DNA of 64,000 nucleotides from Acidiluteibacter ferrifornacis (GTDB lineage: Bacteria; Bacteroidota; Bacteroidia; Flavobacteriales_E; Vicingaceae): NCBI RefSeq assembly GCF_009909615.1, contig NZ_WWNE01000008.1, positions 161,348 to 225,347 on the forward strand, in the 5' to 3' direction. This document shows positions 34,079 through 45,107 of this stretch, piece by piece. The stretch's first letter is position 1. Each line of letters begins with the position of its first letter. Under the pieces are notes generated by a model. That model did no database searches. It was not told the origin of the DNA and worked only from the letters and a program-made list of their open reading frames with translations. The translations under genes and the position numbers were made by a program.

Positions 34079-36838
34079 TTATCGGAGCACAATTTTATGA
34101 AGTTTCTCTTTACCATCAGCCTTTATGGTTAAAAAATAAACTCCTTGTCCGAAATTGTTTGAATCAAAGGTTATTGCATTGTAATCGTAGTATCCACTTT
34201 GTTGTATGGTTAAAACTTCTTGCCCCAAGCTGTTGTGCATTATAACTTCGATTTCTCCATCATTCTCCAATGTGATTTCTATAGTTACTAAGCCTTTGCT
34301 AGGATTAGGAAAAACTTTGGATTGAAATGAATAGGTCTTAGGCGGAGTTCTGTTTACAGTAAACTGATCTAGTCGATCCCTTATATAGATGGTTTTTATT
34401 TCTTCACTAAGCGATCGTAACTCTGTTAAGCTATCGGCAGCTGAAATGGCAAATGCCACGACTAAACTGCTATCTTTCGTTAGTGAAAAAGGGCCATAAC
34501 TCAAAGAGGAAAGGATGTCATTTCCCTCAATCCCGACATTGCCCGCGATAGGATTATAGTTAGAAAGGACAGTATATTTTTCAGACTTGCTAAAGCCTGA
34601 GCTGACATCAACTCCACCGGAACCTCCTCCAGCTACATTATCTATAGCGAAAGGTGTAGCTTGGTTTTGAGAAAGTAGTTGTATTCCCAAATAAGGGGAG
34701 TTGTTTTCTGTAGAGTAGCTGTAGGCAAGATTATTAGTAGCATCATATTCGCATTTATTTTTGCTGTAATCCATAATATCCCAGTCAATTAGAACACCTG
34801 CATAGTAATTGTTGAGCTCAGCTAATGCGACAATTTTGTAGGCATGAATAACAAAATTTTGATTGCTGATATTAGTATAGAAATAACTCTTATGTTGGAT
34901 TTCAAAATCTGGATTATTTTCAGCACTAAAAATTCCTTGAAATTCATGATTAGCCTTTTGAGGAATGATTTTTTTTACTGTCTCCTCATTCGTAAAGTCT
35001 TCAGAAGTTTGATTGTTCTCCCCTCGGAAACCATCAGATATACTATTGAAATTTCCAACCATTAAACTGCCTTCATACAAAGCAGGTGAATTTTTATAAA
35101 CGAAGCCTTTTCCTTCCCCACGACTCAAATTACTATAACCAATTCGACCATTGCTAGTTAGTGTAGTTGTAATGTCATTATGATTAAAGTTGATGTAGTC
35201 GACATTAATGGTGGTTTCGAACCAGCTGTTTCTTACGTAGTTGTTTGCTTTAACTGAGATTTTAAACTCAATTAATTCTTTACTCTTTCCTCGGTTGTTG
35301 ATCACCACTAGAAAAGGGTCATTTAGATTATTTTTCTCTTCCAGTGTATTAAGAGCGCCAATAGAATAGGACTTTTTTAAAATTCGAATGGAATTACTAG
35401 GTGAAGATAGTTCAGCAGTAAAATTTGAACCTGGAGCTAAATAATTAATGAATTTAAAAGTTAATCTTAAGGTATCGCCTGCAACAAATGCGCTATCGTT
35501 TCCATCTAAAATTGATATTATAGATGTTCTTACTCCTGGTTGAAGTGGGTTTTTAACCGCGGCAAACATATTTAATCGACCTCCGCCAATCTTCTCTATA
35601 TATTCGCTAGTTTGTCGAACTGAAATGTCATCGGCTGTATTTCTTAAGTGTTCTGCAATTTGAAGGGGAGTAAATTGAGGATAATGCGATTTAACTAGAG
35701 CAGCTGCTCCTGAAACTAGTGGACTAGCCATACTGGTACCACCGTTGTAACTATAATTGGCATTCATAGCTGTAGTAATCATACCTTGCCCTACGGCTAA
35801 TAAATCAATATGGTATCCATAATTGGAATTGCTCCTGATAACATCGAAACTATCTGTCATTCCTATTGCCATTGCATTTTCATAGGCTGCAGGATAAAAT
35901 TTAGCATTTCGACCGTCATTTCCGGCACCACAAATTACTAGGCTTCCTTTGTTGGTCGCGTAATTAATGATATCGTTTCCAAAATTACTTGCTGAATAGC
36001 TTCCCCAAGAACAATTAATTATGTCTACGCCTTGATCTGCGGCATAGACTATAGCCTGATAGGCACCAGTTAATTGGCCAGTATTATTTTCGATTTTTAT
36101 TGGAAGGAATTTGCAATTGAAGCCTGTACCTGCGATACCTATACCGTTGTTGGTTTCGGCCGCAGCAAGTCCGGCAACATTATCACCATGGCTAGTAAAT
36201 CCTGATGACGGATCATTGTCATTGTCACCTGTGTCCCAGCCGAAATAATTATCGATATAACCATCTGCGTCATCATCAATCCCATTTATAGGGTCATCAT
36301 AATTGTAAGCGATCTTATTAACCAAGTCTGGATGGTCTAAATCAGCTCCGGTATCAGTGATACCGATAACAATGTTGCTGTCTCCCTTTTCTATGTCCCA
36401 TGCTTGAAATGCTTTAATTATCTCAAGTTGATATTGTCTACTTATTAAACTATCTGAAGGTGTAAAACAAAGTCGAGGCAAAATCATTGGTTCTGCATAT
36501 ATAACATTAGGCATATTACTGATTTGCTTACTAAGTGTAATTGCGTCAGTTGGATAGGGGTAGGTGATTTGGTAGATGTTCGACAAGTCAAATGCACCTT
36601 TTGCAGACTTTTCTACTCTGTGTTGTGGAAAAACAGCCTTCAACTCTCCATTAGTTTCTCTCAGAAATGCATTTAATTGGGTGTTACTCGTAGAGCCATT
36701 TTTGTCAGTTGTCAAGTTGGCCTTGATAATTATTGTAGTATTAGAAATCTCTTCTGGATAAAAATTGGATTTAAAATTTTGTCCATATATTTCTAAGTGA
36801 ATTCGTAAAATGACGAAAAGAAGTAGAGAAAACCGCAT
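34079..36838 (-). CDS. Subtilisin-family (S8) serine protease with T9SS type A sorting domain
   Basis: A 919-aa secreted protease. Residues 1-20 are a signal peptide ('HLEIYGQ'); residues 25-120 look like an inhibitor-type propeptide. The S8 triad is complete: Asp162 in 'GITDTGADLDHPDL', His217 in 'FTSHGDNVAG' and Ser369 in 'YNGGTSMASPLVSG'. An Asp-rich stretch at 183-210 ('GIDDDADGYIDNYFGWDTGD') resembles a calcium-binding insert. A long beta-rich region follows, and the last ~80 residues ('FPNPSKGLVTIEITLENDGE', 'GQGVYFLTIKADGKEKLHKI') are a type A T9SS sorting domain. Its ATG directly follows the stop of the next protease gene with no spacer (TAA-ATG), so both are in one operon. Confidence 0.93.
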   Translation of the reverse strand: MRFSLLLFVILRIHLEIYGQNFKSNFYPEEISNTTIIIKANLTTDKNGSTSNTQLNAFLRETNGELKAVFPQHRVEKSAKGAFDLSNIYQITYPYPTDAITLSKQISNMPNVIYAEPMILPRLCFTPSDSLISRQYQLEIIKAFQAWDIEKGDSNIVIGITDTGADLDHPDLVNKIAYNYDDPINGIDDDADGYIDNYFGWDTGDNDNDPSSGFTSHGDNVAGLAAAETNNGIGIAGTGFNCKFLPIKIENNTGQLTGAYQAIVYAADQGVDIINCSWGSYSASNFGNDIINYATNKGSLVICGAGNDGRNAKFYPAAYENAMAIGMTDSFDVIRSNSNYGYHIDLLAVGQGMITTAMNANYSYNGGTSMASPLVSGAAALVKSHYPQFTPLQIAEHLRNTADDISVRQTSEYIEKIGGGRLNMFAAVKNPLQPGVRTSIISILDGNDSAFVAGDTLRLTFKFINYLAPGSNFTAELSSPSNSIRILKKSYSIGALNTLEEKNNLNDPFLVVINNRGKSKELIEFKISVKANNYVRNSWFETTINVDYINFNHNDITTTLTSNGRIGYSNLSRGEGKGFVYKNSPALYEGSLMVGNFNSISDGFRGENNQTSEDFTNEETVKKIIPQKANHEFQGIFSAENNPDFEIQHKSYFYTNISNQNFVIHAYKIVALAELNNYYAGVLIDWDIMDYSKNKCEYDATNNLAYSYSTENNSPYLGIQLLSQNQATPFAIDNVAGGGSGGVDVSSGFSKSEKYTVLSNYNPIAGNVGIEGNDILSSLSYGPFSLTKDSSLVVAFAISAADSLTELRSLSEEIKTIYIRDRLDQFTVNRTPPKTYSFQSKVFPNPSKGLVTIEITLENDGEIEVIMHNSLGQEVLTIQQSGYYDYNAITFDSNNFGQGVYFLTIKADGKEKLHKIVLR

Positions 36839-39436
36839 TTATTGAAGTATGATTTTAAAGTTTTGCGAGAGTTGATTGGACTCTATTTTGAGAATATAAA
36901 CACCTCTCTTTAGATGAGACGTAATCAATTCAATTTTGTTGTCTGATTTGATGGATTCTATTGGCAGAAATTGTCCTTGAAGGTTATATAATTGAATTGA
37001 AAATTGGCTAGTTGTTAGATTTTTGATTGAAATATAATGAGTTGCAGGGTTAGGATAAATGACAGCATTGTTAATTGTCGGGACATTAACACTAGCTAAG
37101 GAAGTAATTGAATAATAAACGGAGTCAGAAAAGCTTCCACAAGAGGTTTGTAAATCAATTAATTTATTCCAATAATTTCCATTTTGGTAAACAACTAAAA
37201 AAGAATCTATTGCTCCATTAATTTTAAATCCATCTTTGTACCAATTGTAGTGACCTGAAGTTGTGGAATACAAGGTGTCTTTATTTTGAAGTAACTGTGG
37301 TTTGGGTGGAGTAGGATTAAATATCAATTGAATGCTGTCAGAGTGGGAGTTGCAACCTTGAATGTTGGTTACTTGTACCGCGTATTTTCCAGATTGAAAA
37401 ATAGTTGTAAAACTGGTGGTGTCGGCGTTGCTCCATCTAAATTTGCTATAATTTGACGAGTTTAGAAATAGGAGAGTAGTATCTCCAATACATAAATTTT
37501 GTGTCGTTATTGGCGAAATTTGAGGCTTTTGGATGGAGTTAATCAAAATATTGAAACCATCAACTTTTCCGAAGCCATAACTGTAATTTGGCACTACTCC
37601 GGTGAAAACATCACTTTTAGCGTGATTAATTATTGCTTGATTGATTTCAGCATAAGACGCCGTGGGGCACTTTTGTAAGTATAATGCAGCAATACCAGCT
37701 ACAACAGGACTAGCCATTGATGTGCCGCCATTACGCATGTGCATAGAATCGGCTGATATTTTTGAAGGATCAGATGAAATGGTTGTTTGCATCGTCGCGA
37801 TTCTTCCTGAGGCAAGTGTGTAGTCTCCTGAGGCTGAAATGTCTGGTTTGGTTACCCCTAGACGATTTGGTCCTAAGCTTGATTTTACAGAAATCCGACC
37901 TGGAGTACCTTGCATGGTTTGGATTGTATTATTGACCGCTCTATATTTTTTTCGGTTTTGATAATTGCCAACACTAATCACACTAGGTAAGCATGTGAAA
38001 CTACTCACCATTGTTTGTAAAGTGTCTGGTCGCTTGTAGTTAACTATTGAAGGGAACGAGGTGGATGAAGGTAGGTTTGAGGATATCATATCCGAAGATG
38101 GCATTAATGAATTAGATGACCAGCAGTCGAACTTTCCTGAGCCAGTAGTTTCAAATCGATAGTTGTAATTCAATGAATCGGGACGATTCATAAACACTTC
38201 TAACATATACACACCATCTACTTTTTCTGCATAAGTTCTAATTTCTGTAATAACACTATTGTTAGAAGGGCTAAAAATGGTGTCATACAAATAGGTGTTT
38301 AAATTTCCATTTATGGATCGAAATGGAATCCTACCACGAAATTTGGTGGCAGGTACTGTTTGATCCGCTCCAATACTATATCTCACATTTACAAAATCTA
38401 TGGAGTCAGCATAAATTCTAAAATGTACATACGGATTAAATGGGTTTGGTGCGGGTTTAAACCAGGTAAAGTTGGTGTCTGAAGTTACCTGATATCCAAG
38501 ATGGAATTTTTGGTCACCAGCGTTTCCATTAGCAGCTACAAAGGCTTGGCCTCTTTTGGCTTTAATTAATCCATCAATAATTTGAGCTGCAACATCTTTG
38601 CCGTCATGAGAACCAACATAAGTACCTAGACTGGCGTTTATGACACAAGGCTGACCAAGACTGTCTGCAATTCTGTAGATGTAATCTGTAGCATCAGCTA
38701 TTGATGCTAAAAAATTAGAAGAGCCGAAATTGCTTGCTACGACAACCAGATTGGCTTTTGGTGCTACGCCTTTGTAATTTCCTGTTGCTAACCCATTAGA
38801 AGCGGCTGCCCCGGCTACCATACTTCCGTGACCGAAATGGTTAGCAGGGTCATCATGAGGACAATTGTTGGAATTGATATTAGCACTGTCAAAGGCTTGC
38901 CCATATCCATATCGAACGGGGGTGTTTGAATTGGTGGCTAAATTCTGATCCCAAATGGCTAAAATTCTGGTATTGCCGAGACTATCTTTAAAGTCTGGAT
39001 GGTTAAAGTCAATACCACTGTCAATAATGCCTAAAATAACACCCTCACCATCATATTTTTGACTCAATGGTGGTGATGCATTGTGGATGCCAACCAAGTT
39101 ATTGTTAATTAACATGGTGTCACTCATTAAATGTCCAGTAGCTAATGAAAAGTCAATCTGTAATAAATTTTCTGAGCGTGCAAACGTTCTTATCTCATTG
39201 GCAGGAATTACTATTGAATAATTTAAGCCAGATTTGACTTTAACTCTACCTCCTAAACTCATTAAATCTTCCTCAATTTCTGGATGATTTGCTTTAATTA
39301 ATAAGTGAACAAGTGAGTTTTCAGATTGAGTTTTTAAAAACTCATCTAATTGAATATTAATCAATGTTCTGCTCTCTTGAGCAGTTGTAATTGTAAGTGA
39401 GAAAAGAGCTAAAAAAAGAGTAATGACTACCTTCAT
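36839..39436 (-). CDS. Subtilisin-family (S8) serine protease with T9SS type A sorting domain
   Basis: An 865-aa secreted protease with signal peptide to 'ITTAQ' (residue 20) and a propeptide-like N-terminus. The triad is intact: Asp139 in 'GIIDSGIDFNHPDF', His203 in 'NHFGHGSMVAGAA' and Ser573 in 'NGGTSMASPVVAGIAALYL'; the oxyanion Asn is in 'VAANGNAGD' (304). The gap of about 370 residues between His and Ser holds an inserted beta domain, as in the Bacteroides 'S8 with insert' type. A beta-sandwich ('IQGCNSHSDSIQLIFNP') precedes the C-terminal type A T9SS tail ('IYPNPATHYISIKNLTTSQF', 'LKRGVYILKI'). It is transcribed before the 919-aa protease. Confidence 0.93.
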   Translation of the reverse strand: MKVVITLFLALFSLTITTAQESRTLINIQLDEFLKTQSENSLVHLLIKANHPEIEEDLMSLGGRVKVKSGLNYSIVIPANEIRTFARSENLLQIDFSLATGHLMSDTMLINNNLVGIHNASPPLSQKYDGEGVILGIIDSGIDFNHPDFKDSLGNTRILAIWDQNLATNSNTPVRYGYGQAFDSANINSNNCPHDDPANHFGHGSMVAGAAASNGLATGNYKGVAPKANLVVVASNFGSSNFLASIADATDYIYRIADSLGQPCVINASLGTYVGSHDGKDVAAQIIDGLIKAKRGQAFVAANGNAGDQKFHLGYQVTSDTNFTWFKPAPNPFNPYVHFRIYADSIDFVNVRYSIGADQTVPATKFRGRIPFRSINGNLNTYLYDTIFSPSNNSVITEIRTYAEKVDGVYMLEVFMNRPDSLNYNYRFETTGSGKFDCWSSNSLMPSSDMISSNLPSSTSFPSIVNYKRPDTLQTMVSSFTCLPSVISVGNYQNRKKYRAVNNTIQTMQGTPGRISVKSSLGPNRLGVTKPDISASGDYTLASGRIATMQTTISSDPSKISADSMHMRNGGTSMASPVVAGIAALYLQKCPTASYAEINQAIINHAKSDVFTGVVPNYSYGFGKVDGFNILINSIQKPQISPITTQNLCIGDTTLLFLNSSNYSKFRWSNADTTSFTTIFQSGKYAVQVTNIQGCNSHSDSIQLIFNPTPPKPQLLQNKDTLYSTTSGHYNWYKDGFKINGAIDSFLVVYQNGNYWNKLIDLQTSCGSFSDSVYYSITSLASVNVPTINNAVIYPNPATHYISIKNLTTSQFSIQLYNLQGQFLPIESIKSDNKIELITSHLKRGVYILKIESNQLSQNFKIILQ

Positions 39437-39457
39437 AAGAAATGATTGAACGTAAAG

Positions 39458-39922
39458 TTAATCAATTTGTAAGAGTTGATGGTAATCGGGCACTTCACTT
39501 AAAAAAATAGAAGCTTGAGTTTTAAAATTGATTTGACAAACATAGTGTTGTAGACCATTGCTTACTAATAAAAATGGAACTTTATAATGGATGTTGTATC
39601 GGCTTATCTGATCAAATGTAGCTTGAGTAATAGGAATATCAGGTGCTTTGCATTCTACTAATAATTGCGCTTTTTGATTTCGATCAAAAAGGATGATATC
39701 GGACCTTCTTTTAAGACCATTTTGAACGAGACTTTTTTCAACACCAATTAGACCTGCGGGATAATTCTTTTCTTGAATCAAATATTGAATCAAGTTCTGA
39801 CGTACCCATTCTTCAGGCGTTAATACAATATACTTTCTTCGAATGCTATCGAAAATTTTTGTTTTTTTGTCCTCTGTTTTTAGGCGAAAATTATATTCTG
39901 GAAGATTTAATTTTTTTATCAT
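39458..39922 (-). CDS. Small PD-(D/E)xK nuclease-like protein (type I restriction HsdR N-terminal-like)
   Basis: A 154-aa protein matching the N-terminal nuclease domain of HsdR ('HSDR_N' type). Key residues fit the PD-(D/E)xK pattern: Asp75 in 'KRRSDIILFD', then Glu90 and Lys92 in 'LLVECKAPDIPITQ'. No helicase, methylase (HsdM) or specificity (HsdS) gene is nearby, so it is an orphan and not part of a restriction system here. Its divergent position 29 bp from holA is a familiar Bacteroidota arrangement and suggests a conserved housekeeping role, possibly in DNA repair or replication; inference. The protease gene follows 21 bp after its stop. Confidence 0.82.
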   Translation of the reverse strand: MIKKLNLPEYNFRLKTEDKKTKIFDSIRRKYIVLTPEEWVRQNLIQYLIQEKNYPAGLIGVEKSLVQNGLKRRSDIILFDRNQKAQLLVECKAPDIPITQATFDQISRYNIHYKVPFLLVSNGLQHYVCQINFKTQASIFLSEVPDYHQLLQID

Positions 39923-39930
39923 GCTAACAG

Positions 39931-39962
39931 CAAATGTAATCAGTTTCTTTTATGACATACAA
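39931..39962 (-). promoter_or_regulatory. Promoter of the PD-(D/E)xK gene, overlapping the holA start
   Basis: On the minus strand, TTG (39962-39960) and TACATTTG (39938-39931) are 21 bases apart. The -7 box ends 8 bases before the ATG at 39922, so the mRNA would have almost no leader. The -33 box lies inside the first codons of holA. Confidence 0.5.
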
Positions 39963-40950
39963 TCAGATTATCGCAGATATTAAACGAAAGGTTTACCATC
40001 CTATTTATGTATTGCATGGGGAGGAGGAATATTATATCGATCAAATTTCTGATTTGTTAGAAGCGAGTGTGCTGGATGATAATGAAAAAGAGTTTAACCT
40101 AACTATTCTTTATGGATTAGAGACAGATGATGCAACTATTGTAGCAGAATCAAAACGCTATCCAATGATGGCCAATCACAATTTGGTGATTGTGAAGGAG
40201 GCTCAAAATGTAAAATCCTTTGATCATTTAGAGAGCTATTTGGCTCAACCTTTAGACTCAACAATTTTGGTGTTGTGCTTCAAACACAAGAAGATTGATG
40301 GACGTAAAAAGGCGTTTAAAATAGCTTCGCAAATTGGAGTAGTTTTTGAATCTAAACCTATATATGATAATCAGGTAGGGGAATGGGTTCAGAATTATTT
40401 AAAGACTCATGGTTTTTTTATTTCAGAAAAGGCAAAATTTCTGGTGGCAGAGTCTATTGGTACAAATTTGTCGCGGTTAGTTAATGAATTGGACAAATTG
40501 ACAATCTCTTTGCAAAAGGGTGCAACCATTAATGAAGATGATGTAGAAAAGTGTATCGGAATTAGCAAAGACTTTAACGTCTTCGAACTGAATAATGCCC
40601 TGGGGAAAAAGGATGTCGCAAAATGCAATTTAATTATCAATCATTTTGCAGCAAATGAAAAGGCTTATCCAGTTGTAATGGTTGTAAATGCGGTGTATTT
40701 GTATTTTTCAAGGTTAATAAAATACCTCTATTTGACAGATAAAACTTCGAAAAATGCAGCCGCAGAATTAAAAATCAATCCATATTTTATTAAGGATTAT
40801 GCTGTCGCGGCAAAGAATTATGATATTAGAAAGGCTGTTGCTGCAGTTTACCATCTTCATGAAGCAGATTTAAGGTCAAAAGGAGTAGGGGCTGCCAATA
40901 TGAAACAAGGAGAGATTTTAAAAGAAATGGTGTTTAAAATTCTTCATTAG
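39952..40950 (+). CDS. holA: DNA polymerase III, delta subunit
   Basis: A 332-aa clamp-loader subunit that opens the beta sliding clamp. The N-terminus 'IKRKVYHPIYVLHGEEEYYIDQISD' (about residues 10-34) and 'LVIVKEAQNVKSFDHLESYL' are typical HolA signatures, and 'FFISEKAKFLVAESIGTNLSRLVNELDKLTI' (about 160-190; 'GTNLSRLVNELDKL') is the family's most conserved segment. Length is normal. Divergent from the PD-(D/E)xK gene across 29 bp. Confidence 0.95.
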   Translation: MTYNQIIADIKRKVYHPIYVLHGEEEYYIDQISDLLEASVLDDNEKEFNLTILYGLETDDATIVAESKRYPMMANHNLVIVKEAQNVKSFDHLESYLAQPLDSTILVLCFKHKKIDGRKKAFKIASQIGVVFESKPIYDNQVGEWVQNYLKTHGFFISEKAKFLVAESIGTNLSRLVNELDKLTISLQKGATINEDDVEKCIGISKDFNVFELNNALGKKDVAKCNLIINHFAANEKAYPVVMVVNAVYLYFSRLIKYLYLTDKTSKNAAAELKINPYFIKDYAVAAKNYDIRKAVAAVYHLHEADLRSKGVGAANMKQGEILKEMVFKILH

Positions 40951-41004
40951 GCAACATTTTTTGATTGTTTGTGTCTAGCTTCAAGATTAACCTCTCAATT
41001 CTCT

Positions 41005-41012
41005 TATATTTG
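41005..41012 (+). promoter_or_regulatory. -7 promoter box for the TonB-dependent receptor gene
   Basis: TATATTTG matches TAnnTTTG, 27 bases before the ATG at 41040. No -33 TTG at the standard spacing. Confidence 0.5.
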
Positions 41013-41039
41013 ACTTCTCAAAAAAATAGAATATAATCA

Positions 41040-43388
41040 ATGCGTAACTTTACTATACTTTCTTTCCTCGGAATTTTATTGCTTTCCTCTTCAGTTTTCG
41101 CTCAAAATGCCAACATTAGGGGCTTTGTTTATGATAAAGCCACGGGAGAACCAGTTATATTTACAAATGTAGTATTAAAGGGTACTGTTTATGGCGCTCC
41201 AACAGACGAGAATGGATATTTTAGTATTACCAAGTTGCCTGCAGGGACGTACACAGTAATTGCTACGTCTCTTGGTTATGATTCAGCCACAGCAGTTGTT
41301 ACATTGAAAGAGAATTCCATCGAAAGTAGAAAGTTTTACATCGGAGAATCTAGTGTAAATCTTGGGGATGTTACAATTTCTGCTGATAAAGTGGAGTCGC
41401 AGACAACTGTAAAAATGTCTGTTACTAAACTAACTCCAAAGGAAATAAAGAAAATGCCTTCGATTGGAGGAGAGCCTGACTTAGCTCAGTATCTACAAGT
41501 ATTACCTGGAGTAGTTTTTACTGGAGATCAAGGGGGACAGTTATACATCCGAGGTGGCTCACCTGTTCAAAATAAAGTATTATTGGATGGGATGGTTATT
41601 TATAACCCTTTTCATTCAATTGGATTATTTTCTGTGTTCGATACTGATATCATGAGGAATGCTGATGTTTATACCGGTGGTTATGGAGCAGAATATGGGG
41701 GCAGAATTTCATCAATAATGGACATTACTACTAGAGATGGAAATCAAAAGCGTTTAGCAGGAAAAATTTCTGCTACAACCTTCGGTGCAAAAGCTTTAAT
41801 TGAGGGACCTATTAAAAAGGCAAAGGAAACAGGAGGAGGGAGTAGTACTTTTATTCTCTCTGCGAAAAGTTCATATATAGATCGTTCATCAGAAGCATTA
41901 TATAATAATTTAGATGAGGACGGATTGCCCTATAACTTTACGGATTTGTATGGTAAAATATCGCTTAATGGAGACAATGGGTCAAAAATCAACTTCTTTG
42001 GATTTAATTTTAAAGATGAAGTGGATTATCCTTCTCTTGCTAAAATAGATTGGAATTCAGTTGGGTTTGGTTCTAATTTTGTTTTGATTCCAGCTCGATC
42101 TCAAGTATTAATGGAGGGGATATTCGCCTATTCAAAATATGAAACTGGTATAGATGAGAATGATTTCGCTGGCGGACTTACGGATAGAAATAGTGCAATC
42201 AGTGGATTTAATATGGGGTTAAATTTTACCTCTTTTAAAGGGGCGAATGAAGCAAAATATGGATTTGAGATAAACGGATTTAACACAGACTTTTCATTTA
42301 TTAATCAACAATCTATTGAAATTAAACAAGAAGAAAATACTACTGAAATTGCTGGTTATTTTACTTATACTATAAACAAAGGAAAGTTTGTGATTGAGCC
42401 TGGGTTAAGATTGCACTACTTTGCTTCATTAAGTGAGATGTCTCCTGAACCTCGTTTGGGATTGAAATATAATGCAACCGATAAATTACGAATAAAGTTT
42501 GCAGGAGGGTTATATGCTCAAAATTTAATGTCGGCTAGTTCTGATAGAGATATTGTAAATCTATTTTATGGCTTTCTTTCCGGACCGCAGGACTTACAGG
42601 ATAATTTAGTAACTGAAGATGGGGATGTAAAAAGCATTAATAGCAGTTTGCAAAAGGCACAACATTTTATTTTAGGATTTGAGTATGATATTACTCCTAA
42701 TTTGAATGTAAATGTAGAGGGGTATTTGAAACGCTTTACACAATTGACCAACTTGAATAGAAATAAATTATTTGAAGATGTAAGTCCTTATAATCAAGTT
42801 GGTAATGAAAAGTACGTAGATGAAGTTTATAGAACTGATTATATTGTAGAAACAGGTGATGCCTATGGTGTAGATGTTGTTTTTAAGTACGAGCGAAAGC
42901 AGTTAAGTTTATGGGCGGTATACTCATTGGGAAAAGTAACAAGGTGGGATGGAATTCAAGAGTATGCTCCGATATTTGATAGAAGACATAATGTTAATTT
43001 GGTTGGATCATATGCATTTGGAGAAGATCGAGATTGGTCATTTGATGCTAGATGGAATTTAGGTTCTGGCTTTCCGTTTACCCAAACGTCAGCATTTTAT
43101 GAGCAAAATACTTTCCTTAACGGTATAAATACAGATTATGTAAACCAGAATGGACAATTAGGGATCGAATACTCAGAATTGAGCGGCGGTCGACTGCCAT
43201 ACTATCATAGATTGGATATTAGCTTAAAGAAGAAATTTGTAGTTTCTAAAAACTCGATTTTAGAGGCGACTGCAAGTGTGACTAATGTATACGATAGAAA
43301 AAATATATTTTATATCAATAGGATAACAGCTGATAGGAAGGATCAATTACCTATCTTACCTAGTTTAGGTGTGAGTTTAACCTTCTAA
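41040..43388 (+). CDS. TonB-dependent outer-membrane receptor with CarboxypepD_reg-like domain
   Basis: A 782-aa outer-membrane receptor. The signal peptide ends 'SSSVFAQ' (residue 22). A carboxypeptidase-regulatory-like beta domain covers about 25-110 ('NIRGFVYDKATGEPVIFTNV', 'LPAGTYTVIATSLGYDSA'). The plug domain follows with 'LPGVVFTGDQGGQLYIRGGS', 'VLLDGMVIYNPFH' and 'GGYGAEYGGRISSIMDI'. The 22-strand barrel occupies the rest and ends in 'LPSLGVSLTF', a typical final aromatic. It lacks an SusD-like partner gene next door, so it is not an obvious glycan-uptake pair; the substrate is unknown. Shorter than SusC (about 1,000 aa). Confidence 0.93.
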   Translation: MRNFTILSFLGILLLSSSVFAQNANIRGFVYDKATGEPVIFTNVVLKGTVYGAPTDENGYFSITKLPAGTYTVIATSLGYDSATAVVTLKENSIESRKFYIGESSVNLGDVTISADKVESQTTVKMSVTKLTPKEIKKMPSIGGEPDLAQYLQVLPGVVFTGDQGGQLYIRGGSPVQNKVLLDGMVIYNPFHSIGLFSVFDTDIMRNADVYTGGYGAEYGGRISSIMDITTRDGNQKRLAGKISATTFGAKALIEGPIKKAKETGGGSSTFILSAKSSYIDRSSEALYNNLDEDGLPYNFTDLYGKISLNGDNGSKINFFGFNFKDEVDYPSLAKIDWNSVGFGSNFVLIPARSQVLMEGIFAYSKYETGIDENDFAGGLTDRNSAISGFNMGLNFTSFKGANEAKYGFEINGFNTDFSFINQQSIEIKQEENTTEIAGYFTYTINKGKFVIEPGLRLHYFASLSEMSPEPRLGLKYNATDKLRIKFAGGLYAQNLMSASSDRDIVNLFYGFLSGPQDLQDNLVTEDGDVKSINSSLQKAQHFILGFEYDITPNLNVNVEGYLKRFTQLTNLNRNKLFEDVSPYNQVGNEKYVDEVYRTDYIVETGDAYGVDVVFKYERKQLSLWAVYSLGKVTRWDGIQEYAPIFDRRHNVNLVGSYAFGEDRDWSFDARWNLGSGFPFTQTSAFYEQNTFLNGINTDYVNQNGQLGIEYSELSGGRLPYYHRLDISLKKKFVVSKNSILEATASVTNVYDRKNIFYINRITADRKDQLPILPSLGVSLTF

Positions 43389-43440
43389 TAAAAAGATAGA
43401 TTTTCATTCATTTTTAGTTTCAAAGGCGCTTTAATTATCG

Positions 43441-43448
43441 TAATTTTG
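43441..43448 (+). promoter_or_regulatory. -7 promoter box for pyrG
   Basis: TAATTTTG matches TAnnTTTG, 41 bases before the pyrG ATG at 43490. Confidence 0.5.
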
Positions 43449-43477
43449 CCCACAGTTTTTTCATATTTAAACTGTAA

Positions 43478-45100
<1,623 letters not shown>

Positions 45101-45107
45101 GAATAGA

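Noticed and set aside
39458..39922. A type I restriction system
   Set aside because: Only an HsdR-N-like nuclease domain is present; no helicase region, HsdM or HsdS gene lies nearby.
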